NCBI GenBank assembly: GCA_041609895.1
Contig: JBFIPX010000236.1
Location: 1 to 5,048, forward strand
Direction: 5' to 3'
Length of the DNA: 5,048 nucleotides
Source of the DNA: JAHHLP01 sp041609895
GTDB taxonomy: Bacteria; Bacteroidota; Rhodothermia; Rhodothermales; JABDKH01
Of this stretch, positions 1 to 5,048 are shown one piece after another. The translations under genes were made by a program, and so were the position numbers. Positions within the stretch are counted from its first letter, which is position 1. Every line of letters begins with the position of its first letter. The notes under the pieces are model-generated. The model did no database searches. It saw only the letters and a program-made list of their open reading frames with translations, and had not been told where the DNA came from.

Positions 1-140
1 ACATTCTCACGAACCTCCTGGTCATTCCCGAGTTCGGGATTCGCGGCGCGGCGGCTACGACGGTTGCCTCAGAAATCATCCTGTGCAGCTTCTATCTGGT
101 GCGGAGTCTTAAGGCCATACCGCCGCGTTTCAAGTCGTAG
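1..140 (+). CDS. Polysaccharide flippase (Wzx/MATE-like), C-terminal fragment
   Basis: The 5' part lies outside the window. Reading from base 3 gives 45 residues that end at a TAG. They contain the stretch NLLVIPEFGIRGAAATTVAS followed by a hydrophobic segment (EIILCSFYLV). This matches the well-known pattern of polysaccharide exporters of the MOP/MATE superfamily, in which N-x-x-L-I-P-x-x-G-I-x-G-A-A-x-A-T precedes a late transmembrane helix. Such proteins flip lipid-linked sugar units across the inner membrane during O-antigen, capsule or exopolysaccharide assembly. In many relatives one or two more helices follow this motif, whereas here the frame closes about 25 residues after it with a basic tail (PPRFKS). 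That may be a natural short end or a frameshift. The family call is fairly secure; the substrate cannot be read from this fragment. Confidence 0.8.
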   Translation, partial: ILTNLLVIPEFGIRGAAATTVASEIILCSFYLVRSLKAIPPRFKS

Positions 141-231
141 TGCACGCACCGGGTTGAATGTCGTGGTGCAGCTCTTCTTAGCAGGCGCCGTCATGTCTGT
201 AATCATCTCACGACATCGAGGAAGGCTGTAA
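136..231 (+). other. Open +1 frame after the flippase stop, possible frameshifted flippase tail
   Basis: Just where the flippase frame closes (stop at 138-140), the +1 frame is open and encodes a basic stretch (RSARTG), then a membrane-helix-like segment (LNVVVQLFLAGAVMSVIIS), then RHRGRL and a TAA at 229-231. A basic linker plus a hydrophobic helix is what flippase relatives often carry after the G-A-A-x-A-T helix. The gene may therefore have been interrupted by a frameshift near 125-140, natural or from sequencing. The stretch is short and could be chance. It has no start codon of its own with a convincing ribosome site, so I do not call it an independent gene. The remaining bases up to 333 hold no clear gene or promoter. 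Confidence 0.3.
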
Positions 232-333
232 CTGCTATTGCGGTTCGCGCGTAGATACAACATGCGCCTGCCCAGCCAAACGCCAATAAACGATTCGGGT
301 GGCCCTGCAGAGATCGTGAATCAGGTTTTTTCC

Positions 334-1659
334 ATGAGACATTCTTCCTTGGTAGTCGTGGTTGCCGTCTTGCTGTCAGCCACAGCATCATTTGACGCCA
401 GCGGGTCTGGCGCGTTGTTGCTCACACCGAGTGCGACAAGCAGCTCCCGCGCCGATTCACTAGGTGAATCCAAAAGGGCTCAAATCGACGTGCTGGAAAA
501 CCAACCAGTGACGGCGTCGCGCGGATTTCATGACCGGTTCGACGACGACTACCTGACAACGTTCGTCGGCGATCTCTCCTATCGCTGGCCATATCGGGCA
601 ACTTCCATCTATCGTCCGATTCCAGCCTGGAGATACAACCGCGTGGACGGGCTGGTTCTTGGCATCGCCCAGGGACCACTCGAGTGGGACGCCTACGAAC
701 GCATCGATCTGCACGGGCAAGTCGGCTATGCCTTCGAGTCGAAGAAGGTTCAGTACGAAGTAGGCGCGGAAGCACGACTGGGGGAGCCATACGGAGAAGA
801 GGGAGCCGATCTCAAGCTTGGCGGATCATATCGGAGGCTGACAACGACCGACGACCTCTGGAAGTCAAGTTGGGCGGAGAACACGATCGGAGCGTTCTTC
901 TTTAACTACGATCTGTTCGACTACTTTGAGACACAGGGGTGGTCGGCGTACCTGGCGGCTCGGGCAACACCGTACGTGCAATTCTCTGCCGGCTTTCGGG
1001 CAGAAGACTACAGTTCTCTGTCGAACGAGACGGGTTGGTCGCTCTTTGGTGGGGATCACTTCCGATTCAATGCGCCGATTTCAGAGGGCAGGATGCAGTC
1101 GCTTCTTCTTGTCCTTGAGGGCGGAAAGGTGGTTCGATTTCATTCCGTACCCTCAGGCCACGTATTTCGTATCGAGGGTGAAGTTGGCGAGGGACTCGGT
1201 GGCGACTTTTCCTTTAATCGAATTACGGCCGACGGCCGGCTGTATATCCGCACGTCGCAGAGCAGCAGCCTGAGTCTGCGTGGACGCGTGGGTGTTGCGG
1301 GGGGTGAGGTACCGATCCAGAAAGCCTATTCGATTGGCGGCATCGGCTCCGTTCGCGGCTATCCCCAGAACAGCTTCAGAGGCACGCGGACATTCGTCGG
1401 AAATGCCGAATACGCCATCTCCGGCTTAGACTTGCTCGACGGATGGCTTGGCGGCCTGCAGGTCTCGGGGTTTTTAGATGCAGGATGGGTAAGTCGCGGT
1501 ACCGACCGTAGCTTCGACGTTTCGGACATGTTCACTTCGGCTGGCCTGGGGCTCGGGCTCTTCGAGCGTCGACTGAGACTGGAGCTGGCGTTTCCGCTGA
1601 CAGATCGCGCAGGATCTCGTGACCCGTCGCTGTGGCTACGACTGATTCCTGCATTTTAG
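334..1659 (+). CDS. Omp85/BamA-TamA-like outer-membrane beta-barrel protein without visible POTRA domains
   Basis: The protein has 441 residues with the ATG at 334. Its first ~20 residues (MRHSSLVVVVAVLLSATA) form a Sec-type signal peptide. The open frame extends back to a TTG at 238, but that would put 32 extra residues ahead of the signal peptide, so 334 is preferred; its ribosome site is weak (AGG at 323-325). Residues ~60-100 precede a RYNRVDGLVLG motif (100-110) common at barrel entry in Omp85-like proteins. The rest alternates polar and aromatic residues as in beta-strands. Residues 332-343 (YSIGGIGSVRGY) carry the VRGY/VRGF signature of the Omp85 loop-6 motif, and the chain ends in LWLRLIPAF with the terminal Phe typical of Bam substrates. 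The ~80 residues between signal peptide and barrel are too few for more than one POTRA domain, and none is evident. It is probably an outer-membrane assembly or transport barrel; its partner is unknown. It is not a full BamA. The nearby flippase is only weak evidence for a polysaccharide role. Confidence 0.8.
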   Translation: MRHSSLVVVVAVLLSATASFDASGSGALLLTPSATSSSRADSLGESKRAQIDVLENQPVTASRGFHDRFDDDYLTTFVGDLSYRWPYRATSIYRPIPAWRYNRVDGLVLGIAQGPLEWDAYERIDLHGQVGYAFESKKVQYEVGAEARLGEPYGEEGADLKLGGSYRRLTTTDDLWKSSWAENTIGAFFFNYDLFDYFETQGWSAYLAARATPYVQFSAGFRAEDYSSLSNETGWSLFGGDHFRFNAPISEGRMQSLLLVLEGGKVVRFHSVPSGHVFRIEGEVGEGLGGDFSFNRITADGRLYIRTSQSSSLSLRGRVGVAGGEVPIQKAYSIGGIGSVRGYPQNSFRGTRTFVGNAEYAISGLDLLDGWLGGLQVSGFLDAGWVSRGTDRSFDVSDMFTSAGLGLGLFERRLRLELAFPLTDRAGSRDPSLWLRLIPAF

Positions 1660-1725
1660 ATCGTCCGCATTACGCATCGTGGGAATATCCGAGCTCCACG
1701 AAGCGGTCCCCAGTGCGTTCGCCGC

Positions 1726-1762
1726 AAAAAGAAACGCCCCGGAACGACCATCGTCCGGGGCG
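1726..1762 (-). terminator. Rho-independent terminator of the TonB-dependent receptor gene
   Basis: A perfect 9-bp GC-rich stem pairs 1735-1743 (CGCCCCGGA) with 1754-1762 (TCCGGGGCG). The 10-nt loop can add three further pairs (1745-1747 with 1751-1753). On the minus strand the stem is followed at once by TTTCTTTTT (1734-1726), the U-tract of an intrinsic terminator. It lies 25 bp past the receptor stop codon. On the plus strand the bases after the stem (CTCATTGTGG) are not U-rich, so it should not serve the convergent barrel gene efficiently. Confidence 0.9.
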
Positions 1763-1787
1763 CTCATTGTGGTCAAACTCTGTTCCT

Positions 1788-4619
1788 CTAGATGCGAACG
1801 TTAATCCGCGTGTACACGTAACGACCGAAAAAGCCAAAGGGAGAGAACCCATTGTAAGGGAAGATCCCGTTGAAGCTATTGTTCTTGATCTGTCGCTCCG
1901 GATACACATCGAGGAGGTTGTTGGCACCCACCGCAATCGAGATTCCATCGCGGACTTCGTATCCGACTTCAGCGTCTGTCAACCACTTTGCGTCGAACGT
2001 TTGATCCCGGATGGCACCCGATGATGATATCGCGGTTACCTCACCGTACCGGTTCGTCCTCAGCATGAATTTCCAGTCCCTGATGTCGTAGTTGACCTGC
2101 AGGTTGACCTTACTGTTCGGCTGCGCGTCCTGATAGTCCCCTACGCGGCTGCGATCCACCAGTGCAGGTTCGTTCAGATCCGCCAACTGCTGAGGCGATG
2201 CGACACCGTCTGGTTCTCCGTCGCCATCCTGATCGAGGTTGAGGTTCGTGACTTCGGTGTCGGCGAAGTTCAGCGCCACGGTGAAGCGCATCGTACCGTC
2301 AGCAACCTGGGTACCGTACCGGCCGACGATGTCGATTCCGCGGGTTCGGGTATCCAGCGCGTTGGTGAAGTACCGCCCTCCGTTCGCGTTGATGTTTCGA
2401 TCTTGAAGAAAGTCGGCCACGGCGGCATCCGTGAAGTTCTCCGTGAACGTGATTCGATCTTCGATCTCGATCTCATACCCGTCTACGGTGAGCGACACGT
2501 TCTCTTTCTTGTATGTGAATCCTGCGCTTCGATTCACGGAGGTCTCCGGATCAAGTTCCTTTGCTCCAAGGGCCCTCGCCACCGGGCTAGCCACCGGGAA
2601 CGTGCCGACCTCGAACGGAACGCCGTCGATGAAGTTGGTCGCAATGGATGTGAACCAGGCTTGCGCAAGCGACGGAGCCCTGAATCCGGTGCTGACTGCT
2701 CCACGAAGGGCGACGGTTGGCGAGAGTTCAATCCTGGCTGCGAGTTTGCCTGTACCCGTCGAGCCGAAGTCGCTGTAGTTTTCAAACCGACCGGCGATGC
2801 TCACGAGGAGCTGGTCCGTCAAGTTATTCTCTACGTCGACGTACAGACCTACGTTCGTCCGAGTCTCATCCTGCTCGCTGGCCGGCTGAAAACCCGGGAG
2901 GCACTGCGCTCCCGCAGCGGTCGAGGCACCGGCATTGGGGCCATCACGAACGGGCACACCAAAACTCATCCATGACGCATCTTCGCCGGCATTTATCCAA
3001 TAGCGCTCGTAACGAAACTCGCCGCCAATGGCGACACTGACTGGCGCCGCGGTCCCGATATCGGCCGTTCGAAACAGGTCAAGGTTTGTGGTCGCCTGCG
3101 CGAAGTTCAACGTACCCGAATCAAACGCGAGTGGGCTGCTATCCATTGACGCGTTATGGGTGTCGGCCATGTCGAACGTAAGCGAGTTGGTGCCGAACGT
3201 CTCGCTAATATCAAACGACCAACCCCCGGTCGATCCCTTTACTCCGGCGGAGCCGGAAATGTCGTTAACCTTCGCGTTGATCTTCGGAAGGAATCCGTCC
3301 GGATACAGGCTTCTGTTCGTCCGGTTGTCGAGTGATCGTCGGTAGAAACACCCTGACAGACCCTCGCGGAAGCTCGCCCCTCCAAAGCCGTACACCTGCG
3401 TACTCGACGATCCGACCGGCACCTGGCCGTTCAGAAAGAAGCTGTACTCGTCGAACTCACCGTTACCGTAGCGGTGGTTCTCGCGGTCAAAGGTGTCTTC
3501 ATTGAAGGAGGCACCGAAACCCGAGAAATCGAACCCGTCGTAGTACTGCTGTCGGGGATCGAGGCCCGCGCGGTTGACCGGATCCCTGTGACGGAACGTA
3601 CCACTCGCGAATACGGTGCCACCGGCAACCCCGAAGCCGTAGCCCAGATTGACATTCACGGTTTGGCCATCGGTGTAGCTTACATCCTCTGGAGCCCCAA
3701 TCCAGTCAAAGCCTTGCTCTCCGGATTCATCCCACGAGTAGTTGTCGGCATCGGAACCGTCAATACGAAAGCCTTCGTCGGCAAAGTAACCTCGCCGCAC
3801 GTTACTGGCGTACTGCCCATACGTGACGTTCGCATCGAAGCCTCTGTGCTCCTTAAGGATCACATTGATGACTCCCGCGATCGCATCCGATCCGTATTGG
3901 GCAGCGGCACCATCACGCAGGACCTCTATGCGGTCGATTGCACTTGGAGGAATCGCGTTCAGATCGGCGCCAGTGGAACCACGTCCGACAGATCCATTCA
4001 CATGAACCAGTGCTCCGGTGTGACGCCTCTTGCCGTTCACCAAGACGAGTACCTGATCCGGCCCGAGACCTCGTAGTGTGGCAGGTCGAATGTGATCTGA
4101 GCCGTCGGTAATGGATGCCTGCGGCGCATTGTACGACGGTATGAGGAGTTGCAGGAGTTGCGTCGTCTCCGTCACACCTGTCGCCTGTATTTCCGCAGGT
4201 CCGAACACGTCAACCGGTACGGGTGATTCGACGACGGTGCGACCCTGCCTACGAGTACCGAGGACGACAACCTCGCCCGCTCCGATCAAGTCCTCTCGAA
4301 GGACAAAGTCTCTCGTGACGGTCTCGCCTGCTCGAACGGTAACCTGCGCCTGAACGGCGGAAAACCCAATGAAGCTGGCTTGGATCGTGTAGTTCCCAGG
4401 AGCGACGCTCACGCTGTAGTCACCGTTGGCATCCGCCGAACCGCCAACATTCAGTCCCATTACGATGACGTTAGCGCCAGGTAACGGATCTCCTGAGGAC
4501 GCATCGGTGATTCTGCCTGCGATTGTGCCCGTCTGAGCCTGGACGCCCGTCGCCGTCAGGACGGCAACCAGTACAGCCAAGAACCCATTGATGACAAGTT
4601 GCTGTAGCGAATTTCCCAT
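1788..4619 (-). CDS. TonB-dependent outer-membrane receptor with N-terminal carboxypeptidase-regulatory-like domain
   Basis: The protein has 943 residues and is complete. The start is the ATG at 4619, set by an AGGAGG six bases upstream; a TTG at 4634 overlaps that ribosome site and is rejected. Residues 1-28 are a signal peptide ending VQA. Residues ~32-107 form a carboxypeptidase-regulatory-like fold (GTIAGRITDASSGDPLPGAN, then NGDYSV and APGNYTI). A TonB-box-like GEVVVLG (115-121) precedes the plug (~125-256), with RGLGPDQVLVLVNGKRR and the classic IEVLRDGAAAQYGSDAIAGV ending in INVILK. The 22-strand barrel follows, with YPDGFLPKI (439-447) and TGFRAPS (644-650), both typical of these receptors. 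It would import a scarce nutrient across the outer membrane using TonB-ExbB-ExbD energy. No SusD-like partner is adjacent, so a SusC-type glycan importer is unlikely; the substrate is unknown. Oddities are a DxDxDGxxD loop (796-804), only two cysteines (424, 573) and a final Ile instead of an aromatic residue. Confidence 0.95.
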   Translation of the reverse strand: MGNSLQQLVINGFLAVLVAVLTATGVQAQTGTIAGRITDASSGDPLPGANVIVMGLNVGGSADANGDYSVSVAPGNYTIQASFIGFSAVQAQVTVRAGETVTRDFVLREDLIGAGEVVVLGTRRQGRTVVESPVPVDVFGPAEIQATGVTETTQLLQLLIPSYNAPQASITDGSDHIRPATLRGLGPDQVLVLVNGKRRHTGALVHVNGSVGRGSTGADLNAIPPSAIDRIEVLRDGAAAQYGSDAIAGVINVILKEHRGFDANVTYGQYASNVRRGYFADEGFRIDGSDADNYSWDESGEQGFDWIGAPEDVSYTDGQTVNVNLGYGFGVAGGTVFASGTFRHRDPVNRAGLDPRQQYYDGFDFSGFGASFNEDTFDRENHRYGNGEFDEYSFFLNGQVPVGSSSTQVYGFGGASFREGLSGCFYRRSLDNRTNRSLYPDGFLPKINAKVNDISGSAGVKGSTGGWSFDISETFGTNSLTFDMADTHNASMDSSPLAFDSGTLNFAQATTNLDLFRTADIGTAAPVSVAIGGEFRYERYWINAGEDASWMSFGVPVRDGPNAGASTAAGAQCLPGFQPASEQDETRTNVGLYVDVENNLTDQLLVSIAGRFENYSDFGSTGTGKLAARIELSPTVALRGAVSTGFRAPSLAQAWFTSIATNFIDGVPFEVGTFPVASPVARALGAKELDPETSVNRSAGFTYKKENVSLTVDGYEIEIEDRITFTENFTDAAVADFLQDRNINANGGRYFTNALDTRTRGIDIVGRYGTQVADGTMRFTVALNFADTEVTNLNLDQDGDGEPDGVASPQQLADLNEPALVDRSRVGDYQDAQPNSKVNLQVNYDIRDWKFMLRTNRYGEVTAISSSGAIRDQTFDAKWLTDAEVGYEVRDGISIAVGANNLLDVYPERQIKNNSFNGIFPYNGFSPFGFFGRYVYTRINVRI

Positions 4620-4625
4620 AATCGT

Positions 4626-4631
4626 CCTCCT
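4626..4631 (-). promoter_or_regulatory. Strong Shine-Dalgarno site of the receptor gene
   Basis: On the minus strand AGGAGG is followed by the six bases ACGATT and then the ATG at 4619, near-ideal spacing. It decides the start codon: the in-frame TTG at 4634-4632 abuts this motif and would leave no room for it. A consensus site like this argues for a lineage that uses Shine-Dalgarno initiation, unlike most classical Bacteroidia. Confidence 0.85.
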
Positions 4632-4638
4632 CAACTGA

Positions 4639-4720
4639 TGTGAATCCAGGCGCTGCCGCGCAACATCCCGTGGTGGAGTTCAAGGGGCCCGTTGTCGAGC
4701 AGCGCGGGTGCGCATTCACA
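4639..4720 (-). repeat. Nested inverted repeat in the receptor leader
   Basis: On the minus strand TGTGAAT (4720-4714) and ATTCACA (4645-4639) are exact reverse complements. Directly inside the first arm is GCGC-ACCC-GCGC (4713-4702); on the other side, after a 4-base gap, is GCGC-GGCA-GCGC (4661-4650). Three short helices (7, 4 and 4 bp) could stack into one long interrupted stem that ends eight bases before the AGGAGG. Each GCGC pair could instead fold locally into a tiny hairpin. It may be a leader structure affecting translation, or a DNA operator. A 7-bp match over this distance can arise by chance in GC-rich DNA, so confidence is low. Confidence 0.35.
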
Positions 4721-4723
4721 GGT

Positions 4724-4751
4724 ATTTAAGCGTTACAGGCCAAGGTCGCAA
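4724..4751 (-). promoter_or_regulatory. Candidate sigma70-like promoter for the receptor gene
   Basis: On the minus strand TTGCGA (4751-4746) and TTAAAT (4729-4724) are separated by 16 bases and match the -35 and -10 consensus at four of six positions each. This is the only AT-rich patch in the GC-rich gap between the two minus-strand genes. Transcription would start near 4717, giving a leader of roughly 100 nt. Bacteroidota-type promoters (TTTG / TAnnTTTG) were not seen here. The match is weak. Confidence 0.3.
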
Positions 4752-4837
4752 GTGGGCAGCGGCCGTTTGATCCTGTACGAGACGCCTCGAAAGATGGATT
4801 CCAGCAGCGATTCGTTCGGTGTCGATCTCCTTGCAGG

Positions 4838-4860
4838 GGCTTCGATTGCGACCGAAAGCC
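4838..4860 (-). terminator. Weak hairpin just after the gamma-glutamyltransferase stop
   Basis: Immediately after the TGA at 4863-4861, the minus strand reads GGCTTTCG, an 8-nt loop, then CGAAGCC. This forms a 7-bp stem with one bulged T. There is no U-tract after it, so it is at best a weak or Rho-assisted terminator, or an mRNA 3'-end stabiliser. It could be chance. Confidence 0.2.
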
Positions 4861-5048
4861 TCAGTAGCCGACTGCTCGAGACGTCAATCCCCTTGAGTCT
4901 GCGGCGCCGTAGATCATGCCGTCGCCGGGGTGGATAAGTATGCCCATAGCTTGACCCTGCGTTGAAGGCTTGCCGCGATACGTCCGCACCTTAGTGGCAT
5001 GTCCAAGCGACTCGTACAACTTCCATGTGTCGGGACTTATTGCAAACG
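4861..5048 (-). CDS. ggt: Gamma-glutamyltransferase, C-terminal 61 residues
   Basis: The 5' part lies beyond base 5048. Reading the minus strand from 5046 gives 61 codons to a TGA at 4863-4861. The segment begins FAISPDTWKLYESLGHATKV, runs through KPSTQGQAMGILIHPGDG, and ends MIYGAADSRGLTSRAVGY. This is the characteristic end of the gamma-glutamyltransferase small subunit: a helix (S-P-D-T ... L-E-x-x-G-H), G-x-A-x-G-I-x-I-x-P-x-x-G, then Y-G-A-A/S-D-x-R and a terminal AVGY. These Ntn-hydrolase enzymes cleave themselves and hydrolyse or transfer the gamma-glutamyl group of glutathione and related peptides, usually in the periplasm or outside the cell. The catalytic Thr and the oxyanion glycines are upstream of the window and cannot be checked. 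The position usually Asp in I-D-P is His here, a small deviation. The receptor gene follows on the same strand after 241 bp. Confidence 0.85.
   Translation of the reverse strand, partial: FAISPDTWKLYESLGHATKVRTYRGKPSTQGQAMGILIHPGDGMIYGAADSRGLTSRAVGY

Noticed and set aside
422..790. Minus-strand open frames opposite the barrel gene
   Set aside because: Arg/Pro-rich products typical of shadow frames; the plus strand has a coherent signal peptide, barrel and VRGY motif.
1632..2024. Plus-strand 130-residue open frame spanning the convergent gap
   Set aside because: It runs through the terminator hairpin and antisense to the receptor C-terminus, and the product is low in recognisable features.
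2579..2600. Direct repeat of GCCACCGGG within the receptor gene
   Set aside because: It encodes a short PVAxPVA loop and is explained by coding sequence; there are only two copies and no wider repeat array.
2403..4353. Several plus-strand open frames up to 200 residues inside the receptor gene
   Set aside because: They are antisense shadows of a clearly coding minus-strand gene in GC-rich DNA; none shows a signal peptide, domain or ribosome site of its own.
1788..4619. SusC-type glycan importer
   Set aside because: No SusD-like lipoprotein gene is adjacent on either side, and the length and motifs fit the general receptor family equally well.
4620..4634. TTG start for the receptor, adding five residues (MRRTI)
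   Set aside because: This codon overlaps the AGGAGG that serves the ATG at 4619 and has no ribosome site of its own; the ATG also begins a standard signal peptide.
4692..4937. Plus-strand 81-residue open frame
   Set aside because: It is antisense to the gamma-glutamyltransferase end and the receptor leader, is rich in Ser/Arg, shows no recognisable domain, and has no good ribosome site.

Overview
The window looks like chromosomal DNA of a Gram-negative bacterium with a typical outer membrane, most likely from the Bacteroidota/Rhodothermota/Balneolota side of the tree. This is inferred from a TonB-dependent receptor that starts with a carboxypeptidase-regulatory-like domain, an Omp85-type barrel lacking visible POTRA domains, moderately high GC, and a strong Shine-Dalgarno site. 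Classical Bacteroidia rarely use such a site, so a Rhodothermota-like lineage fits better. No assignment below phylum is justified from this sequence.

Layout: two plus-strand genes converge on two minus-strand genes. On the plus strand, the end of a polysaccharide flippase (1-140) is followed by an Omp85/BamA-TamA-like outer-membrane barrel protein (start set at 334, end 1659). A 128-bp convergent gap holds one clear intrinsic terminator, facing the minus-strand genes. On the minus strand, the last 61 codons of a gamma-glutamyltransferase (4861-5048) lie upstream of a complete 943-residue TonB-dependent receptor (1788-4619). The gap between them holds a strong ribosome binding site, a weak promoter candidate and a nested inverted repeat in the presumed leader. 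Two of the four genes (the flippase tail and the gamma-glutamyltransferase tail) run off the window and were recognised only by translating through the edges.

Working together: three products act in the envelope and the fourth, gamma-glutamyltransferase, is normally exported. The receptor and gamma-glutamyltransferase are co-directional, so a link between import and gamma-glutamyl peptide use is possible, but the 241-bp gap and the separate promoter candidate make one operon uncertain. I see no mobile element, CRISPR array, tRNA, rRNA or defence system, and nothing that amounts to a new multi-gene system. The best leads are a possible frameshift at the end of the flippase, the small Omp85-like protein, the structured receptor leader, and unusual details of the receptor (non-aromatic C-terminus, a calcium-loop-like insertion and a lone cysteine pair).
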